From ZC4RG17 sp035304485 (GTDB lineage: Bacteria; Actinomycetota; Acidimicrobiia; Spongiisociales; ZC4RG35), in assembly GCA_035304485.1 (NCBI GenBank), contig DATGPZ010000130.1, positions 1 to 21,224 of the forward strand: 21,224 nucleotides of DNA, read 5' to 3'. The notes below the pieces were generated by a model that did not search any database, was not told where the DNA came from, and saw nothing but the letters and a program-made list of their open reading frames with translations. The translations under genes and the position numbers were made by a program. This document shows positions 1 to 7,205 of the stretch, one piece after another (the stretch's first letter is position 1; the number at the start of each line of letters is the position of its first letter).

Positions 1-117
1 CTCGTCCGTCGTCGCGGCGGCGGGGTGGTCCGAAGGGCTGGTGACGTGAGCCCGGGCGAGTCGCTCGAGGTCCGTCTGGCCGACGGGGAACTGGGAGTCA
101 CGGTCGACGATGGCTGA
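1..117 (+). CDS. xseA: Exodeoxyribonuclease VII large subunit, C-terminal end (partial)
   Basis: Only the last 38 codons and the TGA stop are in the window; the gene enters from the left edge in frame 1. The readable tail (GDVSPGESLEVRLADGEL) resembles the usual XseA C-terminus, where a 'G..L.V.LADGE' strand follows the long coiled coil. Exonuclease VII degrades single-stranded DNA, and the large subunit carries the catalytic domain. The stop overlaps the xseB start by 8 bases, the normal xseA-xseB arrangement implying translational coupling. The call rests on this short tail plus the neighbour. Confidence 0.8.
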   Translation, partial: LVRRRGGGVVRRAGDVSPGESLEVRLADGELGVTVDDG

Positions 118-301
118 GCTCACCTATCGGGAAGCTCTCGAGGAGCTGCGTCAGATCCATGCTCGGCTGCGCTCCGAGGACGTCGACATCGACCGCTTGC
201 TAGAAGACGTCCAGCGGGCGTCGGAGCTGCTGACGTTTTGTCGGGAGAGGCTGGAGGCCGTGGAAGGCCGACTCGAAGAGGTGTTGGAAGACTTCGACTG
301 A
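110..301 (+). CDS. xseB: Exodeoxyribonuclease VII small subunit
   Basis: A 63-residue protein, a little shorter than typical XseB (70-80 aa) but with the complete family pattern: 'LTYREALEELRQIHARL' opens a helical hairpin, followed by an acidic 'DVDIDRLLEDVQRA' turn and a second helix ending 'CRERLEAVEGRLEEVLEDFD'. Several small subunits bind the XseA coiled coil and are needed for stable exonuclease VII, which trims single-stranded DNA in repair. The ATG lies inside the last codons of xseA (8-base overlap), so translation is probably coupled. It converges on sufU, leaving only five bases between the two stop codons. Confidence 0.93.
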   Translation: MAELTYREALEELRQIHARLRSEDVDIDRLLEDVQRASELLTFCRERLEAVEGRLEEVLEDFD

Positions 302-310
302 GCCTCTCAG
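298..310. terminator. Short inverted repeat spanning the convergent xseB/sufU stops
   Basis: CTGAG-CCT-CTCAG is a perfect 5-bp stem with a 3-base loop. It contains the xseB TGA (299-301) and most of the sufU stop (read as TCA at 307-309). No T-run follows on either strand, so it would at best be a weak or actinobacterial-style terminator. The main reason to list it is that the same arrangement recurs at the other convergent junctions. Confidence 0.3.
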
Positions 311-747
311 CCCAGTGCCTGCTCCAGGGTCGTCCAGGGGAGGCTGGCGCACTTGATCCGCACCGGGTACTGGCGCACTCCCTGCAGGGCTTCGAGGTCA
401 CCCAGCACCGATCCCGGCCTGGAGGGGTCCAGGCCAGCGGCCGTTTCGTCGTCGGCCGTCATCATGGCGTTGAAGCGCCGGGCTATCTCGACGACCTCGT
501 CTCGAGTCTTGCCCATGACCGCCTCCGACATCATCGAAGCGGAGGACTGGCTGATCGAACAGCCCTGGCCGCGGACCGAGATGTCTGTGAGCCGGTCGCC
601 GTCGAAAGCGAGCTCCACCTTCACCTCGTCGCCACACAGCGGGTTGACTCCCTCTGCGGTCGCGTCGGGATCCGTGAGCGGCTCCCGATGACGAGGATTG
701 CGGTAGTGGTCGAGGATCACGTCCCGGTACAGATCTTCAAGCGACAT
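307..747 (-). CDS. sufU: SufU-type iron-sulfur scaffold / sulfur-acceptor protein
   Basis: A 146-residue IscU-like protein. Metal/sulfur ligands are visible: C38 and D40 in 'NPLCGDE', C63 in 'GQGCSISQ' and C133 in 'IKCASLPW'. The stretch between roughly residues 85 and 115 is the extra segment that separates SufU from IscU. In Firmicutes and actinobacteria, SufU binds zinc and takes sulfur from the SufS cysteine, passing it to cluster assembly. The start codon directly abuts the sufS stop (zero spacing), and the order sufC-sufS-sufU on the minus strand is the usual actinobacterial one. N-terminus 'MSLEDLYRDVILDHYRNPRH' is typical, so the ATG is secure. Confidence 0.95.
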   Translation of the reverse strand: MSLEDLYRDVILDHYRNPRHREPLTDPDATAEGVNPLCGDEVKVELAFDGDRLTDISVRGQGCSISQSSASMMSEAVMGKTRDEVVEIARRFNAMMTADDETAAGLDPSRPGSVLGDLEALQGVRQYPVRIKCASLPWTTLEQALG

Positions 748-1971
748 CTATTGCACTCCGAAAAGTCGTCCTGCCTCTCCCAACGCCTCGACCAGCGCAT
801 CTATGTCGCGGGTCTCGGTGTAGAGATAGAACGAGGCGCGGGCGGTGGCGGGAACCCCGAGGATCCGCATGAGAGGCTTGGCGCAGTGGTGTCCAGCCCT
901 GACAGCCACGCCGTGCTGATCCAGGATCGTGGCCACGTCATGGGCATGGATGTCTCCCATCGTGAAACTGATCACTCCGCCCCGCCCGTCCGGGTCGCTG
1001 GGCCCCTCTATCTCGAGTGCCGGGACCGACGCCAGGGCGTCGAGAGCGTACTCCGTGAGCGCCCGGTCGTGAGCCGCGATGGACGACAGCCCGATCTTGT
1101 CCAGGTAGTCGATGGCCGCCCCCAGGCCGATCACTTCCATGATGGGCGGGGTGCCGGCTTCGAAGCGATGAGGTATCTGCGCCCAGGTCGCCCCGTGCAA
1201 CGTCACGTCGGCGATCATGTCTCCTCCGTGCTCGACGGGCTCGATCTCCTCGAGACGTTCGGAGCGGGCCCACACGACGCCGATGCCGGTGGGGCCCAGC
1301 ATCTTGTGACCGGAGAAGACGAGGGCGTCGGCGCCCAGTCGAGTCACGTCCACGGGTGCGTGCGGCACCAACTGCGCCCCGTCGACGATCGAGAAGGCTC
1401 CCACCTCGCGAGCGGCGGTGAGGATCGGCTCCAGGTCGGGGATCGTTCCTAGCACGTTCGACATGCCGGTCACCGACACGACTTTCGTGTCACGGTCGAT
1501 GAGGCGATCCAGCCGAGAGAGATCGAGGCGAAAGTCCTCCGTCAAGGGGATGAACTCCAACCGGGCACCGGTCCGGCGGGCCAGGACCTGCCAGGGCACC
1601 AGGTTGGCGTGGTGCTCCATCTCCGTGAGGAGAATGCGGTCGTCGGGACCCAGGCGAAAGGTCCCCCAGCCATGGGCGAGCAGGTTGAGCCCGCTGGTCG
1701 TACCTCGGGTGAACACGATCTCGTCGGCTCTCGAGGTGCCGAGGAAGGCGGCGACCTGGTGGCGGACTGCTTCGTACCGTTCGGTGGCCGCGACCGAGAG
1801 CTCGTAGGCACCGCGGTGGACGTTGGCGTAGCCATGGGCGGTGAACTCCGCCATGGCCTCGATCACCTGTCGGGGCTTTTGAGAGCTGGCGGCCGAGTCG
1901 AGGAAATGCAGGTCCGGGTCCTCGAACACCGGGAAGTCCGCCCGGATCGCGGTGGTGTCGAGGAGTGTCAT
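748..1971 (-). CDS. sufS: SufS cysteine desulfurase (PLP-dependent, group II)
   Basis: A full-length 407-residue protein. The PLP lysine is K223 in 'SGHKMLGPTGIGVVW'; D197 and Q200 lie in 'VDGAQ', with H203 just after; 'EMEHHANLVPW' is at 118-127. The sulfur-carrying cysteine is C363 in 'RAGHHCAKPLM', the short active-site loop of group II enzymes. It removes sulfur from L-cysteine as an enzyme persulfide and passes it to SufU, encoded immediately downstream. The ATG follows a GAGGAG by only three bases, which is tight, but the N-terminus (LDTTAIRADFPVF) is as expected. The GAGGAG overlaps the sufC stop, so the two genes are almost certainly co-transcribed. Confidence 0.96.
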   Translation of the reverse strand: MTLLDTTAIRADFPVFEDPDLHFLDSAASSQKPRQVIEAMAEFTAHGYANVHRGAYELSVAATERYEAVRHQVAAFLGTSRADEIVFTRGTTSGLNLLAHGWGTFRLGPDDRILLTEMEHHANLVPWQVLARRTGARLEFIPLTEDFRLDLSRLDRLIDRDTKVVSVTGMSNVLGTIPDLEPILTAAREVGAFSIVDGAQLVPHAPVDVTRLGADALVFSGHKMLGPTGIGVVWARSERLEEIEPVEHGGDMIADVTLHGATWAQIPHRFEAGTPPIMEVIGLGAAIDYLDKIGLSSIAAHDRALTEYALDALASVPALEIEGPSDPDGRGGVISFTMGDIHAHDVATILDQHGVAVRAGHHCAKPLMRILGVPATARASFYLYTETRDIDALVEALGEAGRLFGVQ

Positions 1972-1978
1972 CGACTCC

Positions 1979-2731
<753 letters not shown>

Positions 2732-2737
2732 ACTCCA

Positions 2738-2743
2738 ATGGTA
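2738..2743 (-). promoter_or_regulatory. Candidate -10 box of a leaderless sufC transcript
   Basis: On the minus strand TACCAT ends six bases before the sufC GTG. That spacing would put the transcript start at or next to the start codon. No convincing -35 element was found 16-18 bases upstream. Support comes from the same box and spacing at several other gene starts in the window. Confidence 0.4.
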
Positions 2744-2794
2744 TGAGGGTCAGCGTCCCAGGGGAAACCCGGTCGGTCCGTCCACGTGGCCGTC

Positions 2795-2800
2795 TACCCT
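2795..2800 (+). promoter_or_regulatory. Candidate -10 box of a leaderless ybaK transcript
   Basis: TACCCT ends eight bases before the ATG at 2809, with no Shine-Dalgarno sequence between. The 77-base gap between sufC and this gene would therefore hold two back-to-back promoters. The -35 region is not recognisable. Confidence 0.4.
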
Positions 2801-2808
2801 CCGCTGCC

Positions 2809-3279
2809 ATGGACCTGCCAAGGGCGAGCCGACGGGTGGTCGAAGCCGCCGCCGAGGCCGGATTGGAGATCGAGGTACGCGAGTTCCCCGAAGGCACCAA
2901 GACCGCGGCCGACGCGGCCGCCGCCATCGGATGCGAGGTCGCGGCGATCGTCAAGTCGCTGGTCTTCACCGTGGACGAGGAACCGGTGATCGCCTTGGTT
3001 CCGGGGGATCGACGGCTCGACACGGACGCCTTGGCCCGGGCCGCCGGCGGGCAGGAGGTGGAGCGGGCAGCCCTCGACGTGGTCCGGGAGGCCACCGGCT
3101 ATGCCGCCGGGGGTACGCCTCCCTTCGGTCACGCCCGCCGGCTGCGGGTTTTCGCCGACGAGGCGCTTCGCCGTCATCCGGTCCTGTGGGCGGCGGCGGG
3201 CACTCCCACGACCGTGTTTCCGATCTCGGTGGAGGACCTCGACCGTCTCGCCACCCCCACCTGGACCCCCCTCTCGTAA
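2809..3279 (+). CDS. YbaK/EbsC-family aminoacyl-tRNA deacylase
   Basis: A 156-residue single-domain protein of the YbaK/ProX editing fold. Visible family marks are an N-terminal helix (RASRRVVEAAAEAG), 'EFPEGTKTAADAAAAIGCEVAAIVKSLVF' with the conserved lysine K49, 'PVIALVPGDRRLD' near 60-72 and the glycine-rich 'TGYAAGGTPPFGH' near 96-108. Family members hydrolyse mischarged tRNAs such as Cys-tRNAPro or Ala-tRNAPro; which substrate applies cannot be read here. An upstream in-frame start at 2719 would overlap sufC and add 30 residues not typical of the family, so the ATG at 2809 was chosen. Divergent from sufC; its stop codon sits in a terminator hairpin. Confidence 0.88.
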   Translation: MDLPRASRRVVEAAAEAGLEIEVREFPEGTKTAADAAAAIGCEVAAIVKSLVFTVDEEPVIALVPGDRRLDTDALARAAGGQEVERAALDVVREATGYAAGGTPPFGHARRLRVFADEALRRHPVLWAAAGTPTTVFPISVEDLDRLATPTWTPLS

Positions 3280-3291
3280 GAGGGCCTTTTT
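3269..3291 (+). terminator. Intrinsic terminator overlapping the ybaK stop codon
   Basis: CCCTCT-CGTA-AGAGGG (3269-3284) is a perfect 6-bp stem with a 4-base loop, followed by CC and TTTTT. The TAA stop (3277-3279) lies across the loop and stem. The T-run is also the left end of the repeat element at 3286-3408. Confidence 0.7.
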
Positions 3292-3408
3292 ATCAGCATT
3301 TTGTCGTGCGAGACACGACAGTTTTGACGTGAGAATTTGCTAGCGCCGCGCTCGCGCCTTCTCACCACAAAAACGTCGTGCCAGACACGACGTTTTGCTG
3401 ATAAAAAG
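3286..3408. repeat. Near-palindromic repeat element, copy 1 (123 bp)
   Basis: The ends are perfect 13-base inverted repeats: CTTTTTATCAGCA at 3286-3298 and its complement at 3396-3408. Inside each arm is a mini-palindrome, GTCGTG-CGAGA-CACGAC at 3303-3319 and GTCGTG-CCAGA-CACGAC at 3375-3391, followed towards the centre by a GTTTTG...GTGAGAA block that also appears inverted in the other arm. The arms therefore match over about 50 bases around a GC-rich centre. It fills the gap between two convergent genes, 6 bases after the ybaK stop and 2 bases from the next stop. A second copy lies at 18883-19006 in the same orientation. It looks like a MITE- or REP-type element; no transposase gene is nearby. 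Confidence 0.88.
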
Positions 3409-3410
3409 CC

Positions 3411-4322
3411 TCAACCGCGGAGCGCTTCGAGGGTGGAGGCGAAGCCGTCCACGTCCTCGGGTTCGAGCCACTGGACGTAGTAACGGTCGACTCCGGCTTC
3501 TTCCAGTGCCGCCAACGCCTCCGCGGCTCGCGAAGGGGTGCCGACGGGGATCCCGCGCTCGATGTCACGTTCCTCGAGCTCTTCGGGGGTGAGCCCAGTC
3601 ATTGCTGACACCTTCTGGAGCCGCTCCCGGTATTCGGCGTCGGTACGCCCGACCAGGGCGCCGCCCATGACCGTGACCGTGACCTGGCGGTCGCCGGCCG
3701 CCTTCCGCATCTCCCGAACCCGTTCGGCGACCTCGGCGGGTTTGCGGACCAGGAGGTTGTACTCGTCGGCGTGACGGCCGGCCAGACGCGGGGTGCGGGT
3801 CGGCCCGCTCCCGCCGAGGATCAGGCGGAGGCCGGTCGGTTTGGGCGATACCTCTGCGTCCAGGCGGTAGTACTCGCCCTGGAAGCGGCTGTGCCCGGGA
3901 CCGAAGGCCGCCTCGAGGTAGGCGATCGCCTCTTCCAGTCGGGCAAAGCGTTCGCTCCTCTCGGGGAAGGGCAGACCGAAGGCGGTGTGCTCCTCTTCCA
4001 TCCAGCCGGTGCCCAGACCGAGGTCGAAGCGCCCGTCCGACATCTGATCGATGGTGGCGGCGTTCTTGGCGATGACGGCCGGGTGGCGGAAGGTGATCGG
4101 CGTCACGAGGACGGCCAGCCGGATCCGCTCGGTGTCGCGGGCGAGCCCGGCCAGGGTGGCGAAAGCATCAGTGGCGTCGGGCGTCGGCTCCCGACCCGGG
4201 ATGTAGTAGTGATCGGACCGAGCGAAGGAATGGAGGCCGTTTTCCTCGCTCCAGCGGGCGAGCCGGGCCAGATCGTCGTAGGTCCCGCCGAGCTGGGGCT
4301 CGGTCATGCATGAGAATTCCAT
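3411..4322 (-). CDS. Luciferase-like (LLM class), probably F420-dependent oxidoreductase, paralogue 1
   Basis: A 303-residue TIM-barrel protein of the bacterial luciferase family. Landmarks are 'WSEENGLHSFARSDHYYIPG' (28-47), 'RLAVLVTPITFRHPAVIAKNAATIDQMSDGRFDLGLGTGWMEEEH' (about 67-111), 'ILGGSGPTRTPRLAGRHADEYNL' (about 167-189) and 'GIPVGTPSRAAEALAALEEAGVDRYYVQ' near the C-terminus. Such proteins usually bind reduced F420 (some FMN) and transfer hydride to carbonyls or C=C bonds; the substrate is unknown. It lies just downstream of a clear paralogue (4348-5256) but has its own candidate promoter in the 25-base gap. Its stop lies two bases from the repeat element. Confidence 0.88.
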   Translation of the reverse strand: MEFSCMTEPQLGGTYDDLARLARWSEENGLHSFARSDHYYIPGREPTPDATDAFATLAGLARDTERIRLAVLVTPITFRHPAVIAKNAATIDQMSDGRFDLGLGTGWMEEEHTAFGLPFPERSERFARLEEAIAYLEAAFGPGHSRFQGEYYRLDAEVSPKPTGLRLILGGSGPTRTPRLAGRHADEYNLLVRKPAEVAERVREMRKAAGDRQVTVTVMGGALVGRTDAEYRERLQKVSAMTGLTPEELEERDIERGIPVGTPSRAAEALAALEEAGVDRYYVQWLEPEDVDGFASTLEALRG

Positions 4323-4330
4323 GCGGCCAG

Positions 4331-4336
4331 AGGGTA
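4331..4336 (-). promoter_or_regulatory. Candidate -10 box of a leaderless transcript for the 3411-4322 gene
   Basis: On the minus strand TACCCT (within TATACCCT) ends eight bases before the ATG. It sits in the 25-base gap after the upstream paralogue, so this gene could be transcribed separately as well as by read-through. No Shine-Dalgarno sequence is visible. Confidence 0.38.
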
Positions 4337-4347
4337 TACAGGCGCGC

Positions 4348-5256
4348 TCAGCTCGACAGAAGTCCGACGAGTCGCTTCACGGTTTCCGGTGAGTCGAAGG
4401 CCACCTGGAAATACACCCGCTCGATGCCTTCGGCTTCGAGTACCGACAGCTGCTCACGGAACTCGCTCACCACGCCTACCGGGATCCCGATGGCCGGCCA
4501 GCGTTCCCGGATCCGATCGCTTTCGACTCCCCGGTCGGCGGCGACTTGCTCGATTCGTCGGTCGAGGGCGGCGGAGTCTTCTTCGACGACCAGAGGGAAG
4601 GCTGTCGACATCGTGAGCCGGGTCGGGTCACGTCCGGCGTCGGCCGCGGCGGAACGAGCTCTTTCGATGCGGGAGGCCATCGACTCCTCGGTGGGGGACA
4701 GGTTGAACTCGTCCGCATAGCGGCCCGCCAGCTGGGGCGTGCGTCGCTTGCCGGATCCTCCCACGACGATCCGGACTCGGTCGGGTACGGGCTGCGGCGG
4801 CTCTCCGGCAGCGAGCTGGTAATAGCGACCGTCGAATCCCGTGTCGGTCCGGGCGGCGTGGAGATAGGCCAGGGTCTCGGCCAGGCGGTCGAACCGCTCC
4901 CCGATCGCGGGGAACGGAAGGCCGAATCGAATGTGTTCCTCCTCCATCCAGCCGGCGCCGATTCCCAAGGAGAAGCGGCCGTTCGAGATCTCGTCCAGGG
5001 TCACGGCGGCTTTGAGCATCACGGCCGGGTGTCGGAAGGTGATCGGGCTGACCAGTGTCGCCAAGGCGATCCTGTCGGTTCGCTCTGCCACGGCTCCCAG
5101 GAGGGTGAGCTGGTCGAGGGCGTAGCTGGAATCGCCTGTCATGAGGAAATGGTCGGCGACGGCGAAGGCAGCCAACCCCGCACGTTCTGCCCACGTGGCC
5201 AGCTCGATCGAGTCGGCATGGGAGGTCATGGTCTGGATCGCCAGTTCCACCGTCAC
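4348..5256 (-). CDS. Luciferase-like (LLM class), probably F420-dependent oxidoreductase, paralogue 2
   Basis: A 302-residue protein clearly related to the 3411-4322 product: both contain 'SPITFRHPAV' or 'TPITFRHPAV', 'LG.G.GWMEEEH..FGLPFP', 'GGSG..RTP.LAGR.ADE.NL' and 'GIPVG'. The fold and likely cofactor (F420) follow from the family; the substrate is unknown. A GTG at 5254-5256 was chosen because its product begins 'MTVELAIQTMTSHADSIELATWAERAG', matching the family N-terminus, and because it makes a 4-base GTGA overlap with the upstream hydrolase gene. The frame stays open further upstream through that hydrolase, but the translation there is arginine-rich and unlike the family. Confidence 0.87.
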   Translation of the reverse strand: MTVELAIQTMTSHADSIELATWAERAGLAAFAVADHFLMTGDSSYALDQLTLLGAVAERTDRIALATLVSPITFRHPAVMLKAAVTLDEISNGRFSLGIGAGWMEEEHIRFGLPFPAIGERFDRLAETLAYLHAARTDTGFDGRYYQLAAGEPPQPVPDRVRIVVGGSGKRRTPQLAGRYADEFNLSPTEESMASRIERARSAAADAGRDPTRLTMSTAFPLVVEEDSAALDRRIEQVAADRGVESDRIRERWPAIGIPVGVVSEFREQLSVLEAEGIERVYFQVAFDSPETVKRLVGLLSS

Positions 5257-5858
5257 CAGCCTCTCCGGCGCCACTCGCCGAGATGGGGGCGCTCGGCGCC
5301 GATCGTGGTGGAGGGCCCGTGCCCGGGATGCACCAGCGCCTCGTCGGGCAAACGGGCGAAGAGCTTGCCCTCGATGCTGTCCATGATCTGCGGGAAGCTC
5401 GAGTAGTCCCATCGTGTGGCACCCGGGCCACCGGGGAACAGGGTGTCGCCGGAGAAGAGCACGTGGATCTCGCTCTGGTCTTCGGGCTCGAAGACGAACG
5501 AAACGGATCCCGGGGTGTGGCCCGGCGTGTGGATCACGTGGAGTGCTACGCGCCCGAACTGGATCATCTGCCCATCCGTCAGCGGCTCGTCGGGCGAGCG
5601 CCCAGCGATGTCGATATCGGCCGGATGGAGGTACCAGGGAACGCCGAGCGCGTCCTTGACCGGGTCGAGCGCACCGATGTGGTCGTGATGCCCGTGGGTC
5701 GTGAGGACTGATTTCACATCGAGACCTCGGCAAGCCTCGAGGATTCGTTCGGCTTCGGCGGCGGCGTCGATGACGACGGCAGTGGAGGTGTCGTTGCACG
5801 ACACGACGTAGGAGTCGTTGTCGTAGGGCCCGACCGCCAGCTTGGTGATCTCGAGCAT
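5253..5858 (-). CDS. Metallo-beta-lactamase-fold hydrolase (glyoxalase II-like)
   Basis: A 201-residue protein with the full binuclear-metal signature: 'THGHHDH' at 54-60 (H55, H57, D59, H60), H114 in 'HTPGHTPGS', D138 in 'FSGDTLF' and H180 in 'HPGHGPST'. This is the short hydroxyacylglutathione hydrolase-like (YcbL) type, which hydrolyses thioesters or related esters; actinobacteria often lack glutathione, so the natural substrate may involve another thiol. No C-terminal glutathione-binding domain is present. It is translationally coupled to the downstream LLM oxidoreductase, suggesting a shared detoxification or redox task (inference). Start ATG at 5858, immediately upstream of the N-terminus 'MLEITKLAVGPYDNDSYVV'. 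Confidence 0.9.
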   Translation of the reverse strand: MLEITKLAVGPYDNDSYVVSCNDTSTAVVIDAAAEAERILEACRGLDVKSVLTTHGHHDHIGALDPVKDALGVPWYLHPADIDIAGRSPDEPLTDGQMIQFGRVALHVIHTPGHTPGSVSFVFEPEDQSEIHVLFSGDTLFPGGPGATRWDYSSFPQIMDSIEGKLFARLPDEALVHPGHGPSTTIGAERPHLGEWRRRGW

Positions 5859-5864
5859 GGATCA

Positions 5865-5870
5865 ACCGTA
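5865..5870 (-). promoter_or_regulatory. Candidate -10 box of a leaderless transcript for the MBL-fold hydrolase
   Basis: On the minus strand TACGGT ends six bases before the ATG at 5856-5858, with no ribosome-binding sequence between. The 60-base gap to the divergent VanW/SLH gene must contain both promoters; none is clear for the plus-strand gene. Confidence 0.38.
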
Positions 5871-5918
5871 ATCAGAGGAATGTTTGCTTGAGATCGGGTC
5901 CCTGCGAGACTGCCGCCA

Positions 5919-7205
5919 ATGCGTCGAGTTCTCGTCATGATCCTGTCGATGGCCGCCGTCTTGGCGGCCTCCCCCGCGCTGGCCCAGGAGGATCTCCCGC
6001 CGGGGGGATCGTTCTACGACGACCAGGGGAGTGTCCACGAGTCAGCCATCGAAGGTCTGGCGGCGTCGGGCATCACCCGCGGCTGTTCCGACGACAGGCC
6101 GATCTTCTGTCCCGACGATCCGGTCACTCGAGAGCAGATGGCCTCGTTCTTGGATCGGGCCCTGGGTCTGGAATCGACCGATGAGGAACCGTTCAAGGAT
6201 GTCGCCGACAGCATCCACCGCCCCTCGATCGAGCGATTGGCGGCAGCCGAGATCACTAAGGGCTGCAACCCGCCGGCCAATGACCTCTACTGCCCTCAAA
6301 AGCCAGTCACGCGGGGTGAGATGGCCACGTTCCTCGTCCGGGCCCTCGAACTCGAACCCTCCGAGGAATCGGGCATCTTCACGGACACGGACACCAGCGT
6401 CCACGAAAAGGACATCGAGGCGCTGGCCGCGGCCGGCATCACCAAGGGCTGCAACCCACCCGACAACGATCGCTTCTGCCCGCACTCGGCGGTGACCCGG
6501 GGTGAGATGGCTACCTTCCTGGTCCGGGCCCTTCCCGGCCTGCAGCTGATCGAGCCGCCACCGCTTCCCGAGATCGAGCGGGTCTCCCGATTCACCACCT
6601 ACCACGACTGCTGCGAGCCCCGGGTCCACAACATCCAACTCCTGGCGGACACGCTCGACGGTTACGTCGTCTATCCGGGTGAGACCTTCTCCATCAACGA
6701 GGTGGTAGGCCCCCGCACCCGAGCCAAAGGCTATGTCTCGGCCCCGGTCCTCTGTTCCGGCTCCTTCTGCGAAGGGGTGGGTGGCGGAATCAGCCAGTTC
6801 GCCACCACGATGTTCAACGCCATCTTCTGGGGTGGCTACGAACGGGTAGCCCATCGGCCTCACAGCATCTGGATCGACCGTTACCCAGTCGGAATCGAGG
6901 CCACCCTCGGATACCCGTCACTCGACGTAGCGTTCAGAAACGACACCGTGACACCGGTCACCATCCGCACCCGCCATTCGCCCACGTCGATCACGGTCGA
7001 GTTGTGGGGCAACGCCGGCGGATGGGAAGTGAGTGGCTACCACCCCCGTGGCGCCCGTTCCTCGGTCATCGACGTCATCGACTCGAGCGGGCGCAAGGTC
7101 TCGGGCAAGGTGACCGGGTCGCCCCCCGGATCAGTGCGAGTGGACAGGACCATCACCGAGAACGGAGAGTCGAAGACCCAAACCTGGTGGTGGACCTACC
7201 GGTGA
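5919..7205 (+). CDS. Exported protein with three SLH repeats and a VanW domain
   Basis: A 428-residue protein. Residues 1-22 form a signal peptide (MRRVLVMILSMAAVLAASPALA, cut after ALA). Three S-layer-homology repeats follow at about 31-82, 91-143 and 152-204; each contains a cysteine pair in 'GIT.GC...FCP' or 'EITKGCNPPANDLYCP', then 'VTR.(E)M..FL.RAL'. The VanW domain spans about 225-365 with 'RFTTYHDCCEPRVHNIQL', 'YPGETFSINEVVGPRT' and 'GVGGGISQFATTMFNAIF'. SLH repeats commonly attach proteins to cell-wall polymers; the biochemical role of VanW domains is not established. It overlaps the next gene by four bases, so the two exported SLH proteins are made together. No clear promoter or Shine-Dalgarno precedes the ATG. 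Confidence 0.9.
   Translation: MRRVLVMILSMAAVLAASPALAQEDLPPGGSFYDDQGSVHESAIEGLAASGITRGCSDDRPIFCPDDPVTREQMASFLDRALGLESTDEEPFKDVADSIHRPSIERLAAAEITKGCNPPANDLYCPQKPVTRGEMATFLVRALELEPSEESGIFTDTDTSVHEKDIEALAAAGITKGCNPPDNDRFCPHSAVTRGEMATFLVRALPGLQLIEPPPLPEIERVSRFTTYHDCCEPRVHNIQLLADTLDGYVVYPGETFSINEVVGPRTRAKGYVSAPVLCSGSFCEGVGGGISQFATTMFNAIFWGGYERVAHRPHSIWIDRYPVGIEATLGYPSLDVAFRNDTVTPVTIRTRHSPTSITVELWGNAGGWEVSGYHPRGARSSVIDVIDSSGRKVSGKVTGSPPGSVRVDRTITENGESKTQTWWWTYR

Noticed and set aside
238..1452. Long plus-strand open frame (404 codons) opposite sufU and sufS
   Set aside because: It is a shadow of high-GC coding sequence. The opposite strand encodes full-length SufU and SufS with all catalytic residues, while this translation is rich in Arg, His and Gly with no recognisable domain.
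5790..5802. GTCGT-TGC-ACGAC, resembling the mini-palindrome of the repeat element
   Set aside because: It lies inside the hydrolase coding sequence, has a 5-bp stem and 3-base loop rather than 6 and 5, and lacks the CTTTTTATCAGCA end and the other arm.
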